Of a stretch of DNA of 64,000 nt, positions 47,590-56,965 are shown piece after piece. How positions within the stretch are numbered: position 1 is the first letter of the stretch; each line of letters begins with the position of its first letter. Source of the stretch: Sporocytophaga sp. (GTDB lineage: Bacteria > Bacteroidota > Bacteroidia > Cytophagales > Cytophagaceae); contig JANQAB010000009.1 of NCBI GenBank assembly GCA_024707265.1, forward strand, positions 682,001 through 746,000. The letters run 5' to 3'. Both the position numbers and the translations under genes were made by a program. Below the pieces are notes generated by a model. The model was not told the origin of the DNA, did no database searches, and was given only the letters and a program-made list of their open reading frames with translations.

Positions 47590-47849
47590 AAGAATCTTAA
47601 AATTGAAAGAATTTTCGATCACCTGCATATCTGTTATATGATTTAAGTATCAATAAGATAGTTCTGAAAAAAATATTATAAAGTTCTGTGTCGTTTTATG
47701 TCCTCCAATATTCTCCTGTATAGTCCATTTAAACTTGCCTGGTTAGATTCAAAAGATCACTTCAAGCACAAAAGAAAGCAAAGTGGAGGTCTTGAATTTT
47801 ATTACTTTCCGCTTTAAGCCTTTCGCTTTCCGCTTTACTCATACTCCAC
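47590..47849. repeat. Left copy of the 260-bp direct repeat flanking the IS1634-type element
   Basis: Matches 49502-49761 base for base as far as I can compare (constant offset 1912). It holds the upstream region of the DUF4348 gene and a copy of the last five codons plus 3' flank of the rluD-type gene, including its period-7 repeat. The final C may belong to the IS, so the duplication is 259 or 260 bp. Confidence 0.9.
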
Positions 47850-49501
47850 CTGTTTTCGACAAACTATAAATGTAAATTTTACAACTAATTGATTTATTAG
47901 TAATTACATTTTTATGGCTATTGTTTTGGGTGTCCCAGGGTATCTTTTGATTACTTTTGGGGATGTTTATAAGACAAAAGAAGAACAAAAGTGGAGTTAT
48001 TAGTATTCAAATCATAGATAAGAGTTCTGGCAAATACAAACTACTAAAAACGATTGGTAGTAGTGCTGTACAGACGGAAATAGAACAGTTACTTTCGGAA
48101 GCAAAAAAATGGATACAGTCCACTAGAGGAGTCCAGGAATTTGATTTTACAGATTACAAGCAGCACACCGAACTTGTGTTAGAAGGTATTGAACAGATTT
48201 CAGTACATGGACCGGAGCTATTGTTGGGCTCAATTTTTAACCAAATAGGCTTTAATAAAATCAAAGATGTTTTATTTAAACAACTAACCTTGGCAAGACT
48301 GTGTTTTCCGGCCAGCAAACTCAAAACCACGGATTACCTTTCCAAGTATCAGTATATGGATATTGATGTACAGCAGGTATACCGTTATCTGGATAAGCTT
48401 TATGATACTCAAAAAGAATTTGTACAACGTGTTAGTTATGAACATACACTTAAAGTTTTAGATGCAACAATCAGTGTAGTATTTTATGATGTAACAACCA
48501 TTTATTTTGAAGCAGAAAGTGAAGATGAACTACGCAAAACAGGTTTTTCCAAAGATGGTAAACACCAGCATCCCCAGATCGTTTTGGGATTATTGGTAAG
48601 CAAAGGTGGTTATCCGTTAGCATATGATATTTTTGAAGGCAATCAATTTGAAGGACACACGATGCTGCCTGTCATTGATTCCTTTAAATCCCAGTATGGT
48701 TTAGAGAAATTAGTTGTGGTAGCAGATGCAGGATTGCTTTCAAAAGAGAATATCAATCGACTACATCAAAAAGGATATGAATATATCTTGGGAGCGCGTA
48801 TAAAATCAGAACCCAAAGCTTTTAAGGAACGGATATTGGCACTAAAATTAGGTAATGGTGAAAGTACGCTTATAAACAAAGACCAGCAAACAAAACTGAT
48901 CGTCACTTATTCGGAGAAAAGAGCAAGGAAAGATAGCTATAATAGAGAACGGGGATTAAAAAAACTTGAAAAGCAAATAAAGACCGGTCAACTTACCAAA
49001 GCCAGCATCAACAACCGAGGCTACAATAAATTTTTACAGATAAGAAATCAAATAGCTGTAGCCATAGACTTTGTCAAAATAGAAGAAGACAAAAAATGGG
49101 ATGGGTTAAAAGGTTATTACACCAACACAACGCTTGATAAGGACGAGGTACTTAAACATTATAAAGACCTTTGGCAAATAGAAAAGGCCTTTCGTATTGC
49201 CAAGACCGACTTAGAAATAAGACCGATATATCATCGTGTCCAAAGACGCATTGAGTCACATATATGCATAGCATTTACCGCTTATAAAATCTACAAAGAA
49301 TTAGAAAGGCAACTTAAAGAAAAAAAGTCAAACCTTAGCCCGGAAAAAGCCATTGACATTGCCAAAACAATTTATGCTGTTAAAGTCATACATCCAATTA
49401 CCAAAGACATTACATATAAGATTATTATCAAAACTGAAGAGCAGAAAATTTTAGCAAAATTGTTCCATTTTTAACTTGGGTGTCCCAGCGACGAAAACAG
49501 G
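47850..49501. mobile_element. IS1634-family insertion sequence, about 1.65 kb
   Basis: Short imperfect terminal inverted repeats: left CTGTTTTCGAC at 47850 and right, read inward, CTGTTTTCGTC ending at 49500-49501. One transposase gene fills the element. A subterminal GGGTGTCCCAG occurs in the same orientation near both ends (about 47928 and 49478). It is flanked by 260-bp direct repeats of chromosomal DNA. Long, variable target duplications are a known trait of IS1634 and IS1549. Confidence 0.85.
47963..49474 (+). CDS. IS1634-family transposase
   Basis: A 503-residue DDE transposase of the IS1634 group in the IS4 superfamily. N-terminal FIRQKKNKSGVISIQII is characteristic. Catalytic acidic residues are probably in VVFYDVTTIYFE, VVVADAGLLS and the C-terminal YKDLWQIEKAFRIAKTDLEIRPIYH (Y-x2-[LR]-x3-E-x6-K type). 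The frame is open and full length, so the element may be active. I prefer ATG 47963 to the in-frame TTG at 47957. No second gene inside the element. Confidence 0.9.
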   Translation: MFIRQKKNKSGVISIQIIDKSSGKYKLLKTIGSSAVQTEIEQLLSEAKKWIQSTRGVQEFDFTDYKQHTELVLEGIEQISVHGPELLLGSIFNQIGFNKIKDVLFKQLTLARLCFPASKLKTTDYLSKYQYMDIDVQQVYRYLDKLYDTQKEFVQRVSYEHTLKVLDATISVVFYDVTTIYFEAESEDELRKTGFSKDGKHQHPQIVLGLLVSKGGYPLAYDIFEGNQFEGHTMLPVIDSFKSQYGLEKLVVVADAGLLSKENINRLHQKGYEYILGARIKSEPKAFKERILALKLGNGESTLINKDQQTKLIVTYSEKRARKDSYNRERGLKKLEKQIKTGQLTKASINNRGYNKFLQIRNQIAVAIDFVKIEEDKKWDGLKGYYTNTTLDKDEVLKHYKDLWQIEKAFRIAKTDLEIRPIYHRVQRRIESHICIAFTAYKIYKELERQLKEKKSNLSPEKAIDIAKTIYAVKVIHPITKDITYKIIIKTEEQKILAKLFHF

Positions 49502-49761
49502 AAGAATCTTAAAATTGAAAGAATTTTCGATCACCTGCATATCTGTTATATGATTTAAGTATCAATAAGATAGTTCTGAAAAAAATATTATAAAGTTCTG
49601 TGTCGTTTTATGTCCTCCAATATTCTCCTGTATAGTCCATTTAAACTTGCCTGGTTAGATTCAAAAGATCACTTCAAGCACAAAAGAAAGCAAAGTGGAG
49701 GTCTTGAATTTTATTACTTTCCGCTTTAAGCCTTTCGCTTTCCGCTTTACTCATACTCCAC
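49502..49761. repeat. Right copy of the 260-bp direct repeat
   Basis: Original locus: includes the last codons of the rluD-type gene and its 3' flank. Because the left copy duplicates it, neither rluD nor the DUF4348 upstream region lost sequence when the IS inserted. Confidence 0.9.
49716..49750 (-). repeat. Period-7 GNNNAAA-type repeat at the rluD stop codon
   Basis: Read on the minus strand from the stop: gtaaagc ggaaagc gaaaggc ttaaagc ggaaagt, the same seven-base period as elsewhere, in sense orientation. A second copy at 47804-47838 was made by the IS duplication. Confidence 0.7.
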
Positions 49762-50790
49762 ATATCCTTCCCACTTAGCAATAGCATCTTGAAAATCCTG
49801 AGGTAGGTCAGAATCAAATTGCATAAACTCTTTAGTGGTAGGGTGAATAAATCCGAGTGTTTTTGCATGAAGGGCCTGCCGCGGGATGATGTTAAAGCAG
49901 TTTTCTACAAACTGTTTATACTTTGAGAAGCTTGTTCCTCTGAGTATTTTATCTCCTCCATAAGTTACATCATTAAAAATAGGGTGTCCCAGGTGTTTCA
50001 TATGGACCCTTATCTGATGCGTCCTTCCGGTTTCAAGATTGCATTGGATTAAGGATACATACCTTATGTTTTTCAAAACCTTGTAGTGCGTAACAGCGTG
50101 TTTGCCTGTCTCACTTCCTTCCGGATAAACAGCCATAACCTTACGGTCTTTCATACTGCGGCCCATGTTGCTCCTGATAGTACCGGTATTTTCTTTTGGC
50201 TCACCCCAGATCATAGCTATATAAGTTCTCTCTATGGTATGATCAAAAAACTGTTTTGCCAGGTATGACATGGCAAATTCAGTCTTTGCGATTAGAAGGA
50301 GACCGCTGGTATCTTTATCAATTCTGTGTACCAATCCTGGCCTTATCTCTCCATTTCTTGAGGTGGGCAGATTCTGGAAGTGATATGCCAATGCATTTAC
50401 AAGAGTACCGGTCCAGTTGTTATAAGCCGGGTGCACGACCATTCCCGGAGGCTTATTGACTATCAATAGCTGATCATCTTCATAAACAATGTTCAGCGGA
50501 ATATTTTCAGGAATTACAACATCTTCTCTTGGAGGGTGAGGTAGGGAAACAGTAACAACATCCAGCGGTTTTATTTTGTAGCTGCACTTTGTAGCCTTGC
50601 CATTGACTTTAATAGCTTCAGACTCTATTCCATTCTGGATTTTGTTTCTCGTAACATTGGGCAGGCGATCCATCAAGAATTTATCAATTCTGATCGGAGC
50701 CTGTTTTTTATCTATTTCAATCCTAAAATGCTCATACAGATCAGCATCTTCAGAAAGTTCGTCATTTTCATTTTCAATTTCCTCAGTCAT
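49747..50790 (-). CDS. RluA/RluD-family 23S rRNA pseudouridine synthase
   Basis: Converts uridine to pseudouridine, probably in 23S rRNA. An acidic N-terminal tail, then an S4 RNA-binding domain (about 30-80, RIDKFLMDRLPNVTRNKIQ), then the catalytic domain with the active Asp in GLVHRIDKDTSGLLLIAK and the C-terminal GRTHQIRVHMKHLGHPIFND. 347 residues, full length. The last five codons lie in the 260-bp duplicated segment. The start at 50790 is 66 bases from the divergent PLP gene. Confidence 0.92.
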   Translation of the reverse strand: MTEEIENENDELSEDADLYEHFRIEIDKKQAPIRIDKFLMDRLPNVTRNKIQNGIESEAIKVNGKATKCSYKIKPLDVVTVSLPHPPREDVVIPENIPLNIVYEDDQLLIVNKPPGMVVHPAYNNWTGTLVNALAYHFQNLPTSRNGEIRPGLVHRIDKDTSGLLLIAKTEFAMSYLAKQFFDHTIERTYIAMIWGEPKENTGTIRSNMGRSMKDRKVMAVYPEGSETGKHAVTHYKVLKNIRYVSLIQCNLETGRTHQIRVHMKHLGHPIFNDVTYGGDKILRGTSFSKYKQFVENCFNIIPRQALHAKTLGFIHPTTKEFMQFDSDLPQDFQDAIAKWEGYVEYE

Positions 50791-50856
50791 AAAACCTCGC
50801 CACTTTTTTTATTCTTAAAATTGCCGCAATTTAGCATAAACCAGTTTAAAATTTAG

Positions 50857-51768
50857 GTGCCTGTGTTTCTCAAACCATTTCTTCAGGAAATAAATCATCC
50901 GCTTTGTCTGGAAAAAAAAGTCAGATTTTCTGTTTGGAGGGAAGATTTAAATCATCCATTAATATCTGGCAATAAATACTGGAAGCTGAAATATAATCTT
51001 GAAAAGGCCAAAGAACTGGGAAAGCCATCCCTGCTTACTTTCGGAGGAGCTCATTCCAATCATATTTATGCATTTGCGGCAGCGGGCAAAGCTTTTGGTT
51101 TTGAAACAATCGGAGTAATCAGGGGAGATGAGTGCCGGGAATTAAGTTCCACGTTGAAATTCGCGACAGAATGCGGAATGAAAATTTATCAAGTTTCCAG
51201 AGAACAATACAGAAAGAAAACGGATGCATCATTTTTGACGGAATTATCTGAAAAGTTCGGAGACCCTTTTATAATTCCTGAGGGGGGAAGCAATGAATTG
51301 GCGGTAAAAGGTTGTTCCGAAATGATTGAAAATCTACAGTTTTCTCCTGACTTCTTATGTAGTCCGGTGGGAACAGGTGGTACACTGGCAGGAATGATCA
51401 GAGGGAAAAAAGGTAAGTCAAAGATTCTTGGCTTTTCTGCGCTTAAAGGTGGAAGTTTTTTGAAAAAAGATATTGAAAATCTTCTTGGTGAGGATGTTTT
51501 TGCAAATTGGGAAATCATCGACCAATATCATTTTGGAGGATACGCCAGATTTACACCTGATTTGATCTCTTTTATCAATGATTTCAAAAAACAGTTTTCG
51601 ATTCCCCTGGAACCGATTTATACCGCAAAAATGATTTGGGGAATCCTTGATATGTTAAGTAAAGATTTTTTTCCTGAAAATTCTGAAATCATAGCCATCC
51701 ACACTGGAGGTCTTCAGGGGCTTAAAGGTTTTGAAGAAATGGGGGTTACTTTTTCATACCAAGAGTAA
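50857..51768 (+). CDS. ACC deaminase / D-cysteine desulfhydrase family PLP enzyme
   Basis: A fold-type II PLP enzyme of 303 residues. The PLP Lys is probably in ISGNKYWKLKYNL, followed by FGGAHSNHIYAFAAAG. A glycine-rich phosphate-binding loop SPVGTGGTLAGMIRG and a late IAIHTGGLQGLKG match the family. Activity may be D-cysteine desulfhydrase or ACC deaminase; the sequence does not settle which. The start is GTG at 50857, giving a normal N-terminus; no ATG is nearby in frame. Divergent from the rluD-type gene. Confidence 0.85.
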   Translation: MPVFLKPFLQEINHPLCLEKKVRFSVWREDLNHPLISGNKYWKLKYNLEKAKELGKPSLLTFGGAHSNHIYAFAAAGKAFGFETIGVIRGDECRELSSTLKFATECGMKIYQVSREQYRKKTDASFLTELSEKFGDPFIIPEGGSNELAVKGCSEMIENLQFSPDFLCSPVGTGGTLAGMIRGKKGKSKILGFSALKGGSFLKKDIENLLGEDVFANWEIIDQYHFGGYARFTPDLISFINDFKKQFSIPLEPIYTAKMIWGILDMLSKDFFPENSEIIAIHTGGLQGLKGFEEMGVTFSYQE

Positions 51769-51858
51769 TCCTATACTATTATAATAAGGGTAAAATAATA
51801 AAATCGGGGAAAATTTCTAAGTTTAAAACAGTATAGTATCATTATAAAAAGTCCTGTT

Positions 51859-51953
51859 AATCATTATAATCAATTACTTACTTGTGAGTTTGGGTGAATT
51901 GATTAAGACTAACACTTTTTTGATGTTTAATCCCGGTTTAATTTTTATAATTG
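51859..51953 (+). promoter_or_regulatory. Two-copy intergenic element, copy A (upstream of M20 dipeptidase)
   Basis: Contains AATCATTATAATCAAT (51859), TTGATT, and ATGTTTAATCCCGGTTTA (51923). The same three blocks occur with identical spacing at 62373-62467 upstream of the TrmH-type gene. It ends about 65 bases before the start codon and may be a shared promoter or a dispersed element. Confidence 0.5.
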
Positions 51954-52016
51954 CAGTATAAAACAATCCTTAGGTAAAACTCTTTTTGAGCAAAGGCTTT
52001 GAGCCTGTGTTATTTT

Positions 52017-53384
52017 ATGAATACATACATTGAAAAAAATAAAGACAGATTTCTTTCAGAACTGTTTGATCTTTTACGAATTCCCTCTGTAAGTGCGGAT
52101 AGCAAATATAAGCAGGATGTTCTCAAAGCTGCAGATTTCATTAAGGACAAGTTAATGGAGGCAGGGGCAGCAAAAGCAGAAATTTGTCTGACAAAAGGTC
52201 ATCCTATCGTATATGGTGAAAAACTCATTGATCCTAAGGCTCCTACTGTTTTGGTTTATGGCCATTATGATGTACAGCCTCCGGATCCTTTGAATTTATG
52301 GACCAGTCCGCCTTTTGAGCCGGTCATAAAAGATGGCAGGGTTTATGCGCGAGGATCCTGTGATGACAAGGGCCAGATGTATATGCACATCAAAGCACTT
52401 GAAACCATCCTGAAAAGCAGTGAATTAAACTGTAATATAAAATTCCTGATAGAAGGCGAAGAAGAGATAGGGTCAGACAATCTTGATACTTTTGTAAAAG
52501 AGAATAAGGATAAGTTAAAAGCAGATGTTGTTTTAATTTCTGATACATCGATCATTTCTGAAGATTGTCCTTCTATTACTGTTGGATTGAGAGGTTTGTG
52601 TTATCTTGAGGTTGAAGTTACAGGGCCCAAAAGAGATCTTCATTCGGGAATTTATGGAGGAGCAGTGGCAAATCCGATCAATACTTTGTGTAAAATGATT
52701 GCTTCTTTGAAGGATGAAAACAATCATATCACCATTCCCGGATTTTATGATGATGTAAAAGAATTATCTGCAAAAGAGCGGGAGGAGTTGAATAAAATTC
52801 CATTTGATCTGAATTATTACAAAAAAGAGCTTGACATTGAAGATATTGAAGGGGAGAATGGCTATACTACTATTGAAAGAACAGGTATCAGACCAACCCT
52901 GGATGTCAATGGAATTTGGGGAGGTTATACTGGGGAAGGAGCAAAAACCGTTCTTCCTTCGAAAGCCTTTGCGAAAATTTCAATGCGCTTAGTGCCTGGA
53001 CAAAATTTTGAGAAAGTTACTAAACAGTTTAGTGATCACTTCAAGGCGATAGCTCCTAGATCAGTGAAGGTGGAAGTAACACCGCATCATGGAGGAGAGC
53101 CTGCTTTGATACCTACAGATTTTCCGGGGTATGAGGCTGCCAGTCTTGCAATAGAGGAGGTTTGGGGCAAAAAGCCTTTACCGACAAGAGACGGAGGAAG
53201 TATACCAATAGTAAGTTTGTTTGAGACGGTATTAGGTTTGAAGACTGTGCTGATGGGCTTTGGATTGGATGAAGATGCTATTCATTCTCCAAATGAAAGC
53301 TATAAAGTGGATCATTACTTCAAAGGTATTGAAACGATCACATTATTTTATAAGCACTTTAGTAAGATAAATAAAGGAAAATAA
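52017..53384 (+). CDS. M20-family dipeptidase
   Basis: Zinc-dependent cytosolic dipeptidase of the M20/CNDP-like group, 455 residues from ATG 52017. Metal ligands: VLVYGHYDVQPPDP, GSCDDKGQMYMHIKAL, then the catalytic Glu pair in LIEGEEEIGSDNL, and a C-terminal AIHSPNE. A lid/dimerisation domain lies in between with DLHSGIYGGAVANP. The TTG at 51999 in frame is rejected as start because the ATG is well placed. Single-gene unit, followed by the DsbD pair after 33 bases. Confidence 0.9.
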   Translation: MNTYIEKNKDRFLSELFDLLRIPSVSADSKYKQDVLKAADFIKDKLMEAGAAKAEICLTKGHPIVYGEKLIDPKAPTVLVYGHYDVQPPDPLNLWTSPPFEPVIKDGRVYARGSCDDKGQMYMHIKALETILKSSELNCNIKFLIEGEEEIGSDNLDTFVKENKDKLKADVVLISDTSIISEDCPSITVGLRGLCYLEVEVTGPKRDLHSGIYGGAVANPINTLCKMIASLKDENNHITIPGFYDDVKELSAKEREELNKIPFDLNYYKKELDIEDIEGENGYTTIERTGIRPTLDVNGIWGGYTGEGAKTVLPSKAFAKISMRLVPGQNFEKVTKQFSDHFKAIAPRSVKVEVTPHHGGEPALIPTDFPGYEAASLAIEEVWGKKPLPTRDGGSIPIVSLFETVLGLKTVLMGFGLDEDAIHSPNESYKVDHYFKGIETITLFYKHFSKINKGK

Positions 53385-53417
53385 GGATAGAGATTTATTT
53401 ACTGCACCAATTATTTT

Positions 53418-54080
53418 ATGAAAATCAGGATTTTAATTTTCTTTTTAATGCTGGGCTTTTCTTCTAGTTTGATAGCACAGATAGAAAAACCAGTTATATG
53501 GAGTACTGCTATATCAAAAAAAGAAGTAAAAGCAGGTGAAATAGTAGAATTGATATTTACAGCCCAGATTAAATCCGGATGGTATTTGTATTCCAGCGAT
53601 TTTGACCCGAATCTTGGTCCGAATGTAACGGAAATTGAAATTGAAAAAGACCCTTCATTTGAAGTAGTTGGTAAACTGATATCAGTAGATTCCAAAAAGA
53701 AATACGATTCCCTGTGGGGTGGAGAATATAGGTATTTTAAAGGAACAGGTGTTTTCAAGCAGAAAATTAAAGTTTTGAAAGATAGTCCTGTGATTCAAGT
53801 GTCTTTAAATGCACAGGCTTGCACGGATGTGAGCGGTAAATGTGTGCCGGTAAGCGGGGACTTTACTTTTGAAGGTATAAAAGTTACAGCAGGTCCGGCA
53901 AAAGAAACACCGGTTCCAGCTAATCCAAAGACGCCTGGTAAATCAACAGGAGCATTGGATAAGAATTCATCAGTAGCAGAGCTGGAGCTGGAAAAGTCCA
54001 AATTGATTACGCGTACCCCTGACGGTAAAGACGAATCCATTGAAGTATTGAAAACATTTGTTAGAAAATGGGGAAATTAA
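53418..54080 (+). CDS. DsbD N-terminal-domain-like protein (thiol-disulfide)
   Basis: A 220-residue exported protein with a signal peptide (to about residue 20, SLIAQ). An immunoglobulin-like DsbD alpha domain follows, with the Cys pair in NAQACTDVSGKCVPVSG, the place where DsbD-alpha exchanges disulfides. It ends in a Pro/Lys-rich tail and overlaps the next gene by 13 bases. In enteric bacteria this domain is part of DsbD; here it is a separate protein coupled to the membrane part. It should receive electrons from the DsbD-like partner and pass them to periplasmic targets. Confidence 0.82.
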   Translation: MKIRILIFFLMLGFSSSLIAQIEKPVIWSTAISKKEVKAGEIVELIFTAQIKSGWYLYSSDFDPNLGPNVTEIEIEKDPSFEVVGKLISVDSKKKYDSLWGGEYRYFKGTGVFKQKIKVLKDSPVIQVSLNAQACTDVSGKCVPVSGDFTFEGIKVTAGPAKETPVPANPKTPGKSTGALDKNSSVAELELEKSKLITRTPDGKDESIEVLKTFVRKWGN

Positions 54081-55816
54081 AATTTATTAAAGCATTATTT
54101 TTTTCTCTTCTGTTTATTCTTCCTGTAGTTTCCTTTTCACAAGGCAGTCCATCAAAGGAAGAACTAAAGAAGACAAGTGAGCACATTGAAAAGCTCATCA
54201 AAAGAGATAGTTTGAATAATCTGATTATTCAGGAGCTGAAGTCTCAACTTGGCGGATCTGCTAAGGCGGATTCTAGTCTGTATACAAGGACGTTGGACAA
54301 ATCTCCAGCACCAACAGCGCTAGAAAAGCTTGAGAGAAAGTTAAAAAAACGAAATAGTGGTCCAGAGCAGTTATCCTTGTTGGCATATATAATCATTTCA
54401 TTTGGTGCCGGTTTTATTGCGTTGTTCACACCATGCGTTTTCCCTATGATTCCAATGACTGTTACGTTCTTCACAGGAGGTAAGCAGAAAAGGTCTGAAG
54501 GAGTAAAAAAGGCAGTCATATATGGGTTATCTATCATCCTTTTATATTTTATAATAGGACTTTTATTTGGTCCCGCACTTGCAAATTTGTTGAGTACTCA
54601 TTGGTTACCTAATGTTATTTTTTCAGCAGTATTTGTGGTTTTCGCACTTTCGTTTCTTGGGATGTTTGATATTACTTTACCCGCATCAATCGTGAATAAG
54701 GCGGATGAGCAAGCGGATAAAGGAGGGTATTATGGAGTTTTCTTTATGGCGGTTACCCTTGTTTTAGTATCCTTCTCATGTACGGCACCTATTGTTGGAA
54801 ATATTCTTGTTATGGCCTGGGCAGAAGGGCAGATACTTAGACCAGCACTAGGAATGCTGGCATATGCTACTGCCTTTGCAGTGCCATTTTCACTTTTTGC
54901 ATTATTCCCATCTTGGCTAAGTAAACTTCCAAAATCAGGTGGTTGGTTGAATGTAATAAAGGTTATTCTTGGATATATAGAATTGGCGCTTGCGCTAAAG
55001 TTTTTAAGTATAGCAGATCAGGTTTATCATTGGGGAATTTTGGATAGAGAGATTTATATTGCTATCTGGATAGTTTTATCTGCTTTGCTGGGATATTATC
55101 TTTTGGGTAAATATCAATTGCCTCATGATAGCCCGGTAGAGAGGATTAGTGTCCCTAGATTACTGCTGGCGATTTTCGCTTTTTCATTTACGATGTATCT
55201 GGTACCGGGTCTATTTGGAGCGCCATTAAAATTATTATCTGGTTATCTTCCTCCAATGTCTACTCATGACTTTGATTTGCCTGGAATTGTAAGAGAGTAT
55301 ACTAACTCACACGAAGCATACATCTGTGATGAGCCTAAATATGCAAGTTCAAATAAAAAGCTTCCACATGGTCTTAAAGGCTATTATACATATGAGCAGG
55401 CAAGGGAATGTGCCAAGAAGAAGAATATGCCATTAATGCTTGATTTTACTGGCCATGGTTGCGTGAGCTGTAGAGAGATGGAAGCAAATGTATGGGCAGA
55501 TGCGGAAGTATTAAAGTTGTTAAGTAATGATTTCATTATTGCATCATTGTATGTGGATGATAGAACAAAGCTTGATTCCTCAGATGTATTTGTCTCTATT
55601 TTGGATGGTAAAAAGAAAACAACCTTAGGGCAGAAAAACACTGAGTTGCAGGTAATGAGATTCAAAAACAATGCTCAGCCATATTATGTGCTTATCGATC
55701 CTTTTACTGAGGAGCTGCTGGCTGAGCCTACGGCTTATGACCCAAGCGTTACTAATTTCCTTGATTTTCTTCATGAAGCCATTTCCAACTTCAGGGCAGA
55801 TCACCCAAAAAAGTAA
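54068..55816 (+). CDS. DsbD-like thiol:disulfide interchange transmembrane protein
   Basis: Moves reducing equivalents across the inner membrane. A signal peptide and a charged coiled-coil-like region (about 27-95) are followed by eight or so membrane helices with the conserved Cys in FTPCVFPMIP and SFSCTAPIVGN. The C-terminal thioredoxin-like domain carries CVSC in TGHGCVSCREMEANVW. 582 residues. The N-terminal alpha domain of classical DsbD is missing and is instead the overlapping upstream gene. Probably translationally coupled to it. Confidence 0.9.
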   Translation: MGKLKFIKALFFSLLFILPVVSFSQGSPSKEELKKTSEHIEKLIKRDSLNNLIIQELKSQLGGSAKADSSLYTRTLDKSPAPTALEKLERKLKKRNSGPEQLSLLAYIIISFGAGFIALFTPCVFPMIPMTVTFFTGGKQKRSEGVKKAVIYGLSIILLYFIIGLLFGPALANLLSTHWLPNVIFSAVFVVFALSFLGMFDITLPASIVNKADEQADKGGYYGVFFMAVTLVLVSFSCTAPIVGNILVMAWAEGQILRPALGMLAYATAFAVPFSLFALFPSWLSKLPKSGGWLNVIKVILGYIELALALKFLSIADQVYHWGILDREIYIAIWIVLSALLGYYLLGKYQLPHDSPVERISVPRLLLAIFAFSFTMYLVPGLFGAPLKLLSGYLPPMSTHDFDLPGIVREYTNSHEAYICDEPKYASSNKKLPHGLKGYYTYEQARECAKKKNMPLMLDFTGHGCVSCREMEANVWADAEVLKLLSNDFIIASLYVDDRTKLDSSDVFVSILDGKKKTTLGQKNTELQVMRFKNNAQPYYVLIDPFTEELLAEPTAYDPSVTNFLDFLHEAISNFRADHPKK

Positions 55817-55823
55817 ACTGATC

Positions 55824-56753
55824 ATGAATACCAAGGTCATTAAAAAAGCGGTTCTCGAAAACATTCCTTCTGCTTCTGGTGTCGAAGTGGTAGACGGTAT
55901 GATTTATATCATCGGTGATGATAGCAAATATCTCTTCAAGCTGAAGTACAATCTTGAGCTTCTTGAGAAGATTGAACTGTTTAAATCTGAAGATGAATAC
56001 AAGATCCCGAAAATTGAAAAACCTGACCTTGAATGCATGACAGTTGTGACCATCAACAACTTTAAGCACCTTCTCATTTTCGGCTCTGGATCTACTGATA
56101 AAAGAAATAAGGTTTTCCTGGTAAAGTTGCCTACTAAGTATAATAAAAATCATTTTGTACAACAGTTTGATCTCACTGAATTTTATAAGTTACTTCAAAG
56201 TAATTATGAAATTACAGGAGGAGAATCACTTAACCTGGAAGCGGCAGCTTCTGATGAACAGCATTTGTATTTGTTCAATAGGGCCAGCAGAAAAGGAAAC
56301 AATGCAGTAATGGTGATCAAGCTGGAAGAGTTTATTCCATATCTGTGCGAAGGATCACAACTAGTCCCCTTTCCCTTTGTGAAGTCGTATCAGTTGCCTG
56401 AGGTCGGGGGTGTTCCATCCGGCTTTTCAGGGGCTTCTGTTTTTGAGAAAAGACTATACTTTACCGCAAGTGCTGAAGATACCAACAATGCATACCTTGA
56501 TGGTGAAATAGCAGGAAGCCTGGTAGGAATATTAGAACTCGGAGAGTTTGATTATTTAAGAGGGGGCATGAACAACCTTCTTTCAACACAATTTCAGATA
56601 GGCCAGATTGATGATAATGGCCAACCATACAAAGGAAAAATTGAATCTATTTCAATATTTGAAGCGGAGTCTTCCAAAGAAACTATTGCCATTGCTGTCA
56701 CAGATAACGATGCTGGAGATTCGGAATTATTGATGCTTTCAGTGAGTTTTTAA
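55824..56753 (+). CDS. DUF6929-type beta-propeller-like protein
   Basis: A 309-residue soluble protein with repeated strand pairs (GVEVVDGMIYIIGDDSKYLFKL, HLLIFGSGSTDKRNKVFLV, HLYLFNRASRKGNNAVMVI) and GVPSGFSGASV, resembling the DUF6929 family of Bacteroidota. No signal peptide. Function unknown. I start at ATG 55824, eight bases after the dsbD-like stop; the longer in-frame start at 55671 lies inside that gene and would overlap it by 150 bases. The short distance suggests cotranscription with the DsbD pair. Confidence 0.7.
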   Translation: MNTKVIKKAVLENIPSASGVEVVDGMIYIIGDDSKYLFKLKYNLELLEKIELFKSEDEYKIPKIEKPDLECMTVVTINNFKHLLIFGSGSTDKRNKVFLVKLPTKYNKNHFVQQFDLTEFYKLLQSNYEITGGESLNLEAAASDEQHLYLFNRASRKGNNAVMVIKLEEFIPYLCEGSQLVPFPFVKSYQLPEVGGVPSGFSGASVFEKRLYFTASAEDTNNAYLDGEIAGSLVGILELGEFDYLRGGMNNLLSTQFQIGQIDDNGQPYKGKIESISIFEAESSKETIAIAVTDNDAGDSELLMLSVSF

Positions 56754-56965
56754 GCAAGGAACCTTTCATTTAGAATATGTGCTATTTAATGAGTTTTAAA
56801 AAGTCATATTAAATTTTTACCTGCTTTTTGAAAAGGGATAAACATTTTTTTGAATTTCATGTTTTTCAACTAGGTATTTTTTGTTTTCTAAATTAACATG
56901 ATGCTAATCGCAGGTTAACATTTGCCTTATAATTTGTCATTTTCATTAGTCAATACTGCATTAAA

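Noticed and set aside
47590..49761. Composite transposon with the 260-bp repeats as its ends
   Set aside because: The repeats contain the 3' end of the rluD-type gene and other chromosomal DNA, and the element has its own short inverted ends inside them.
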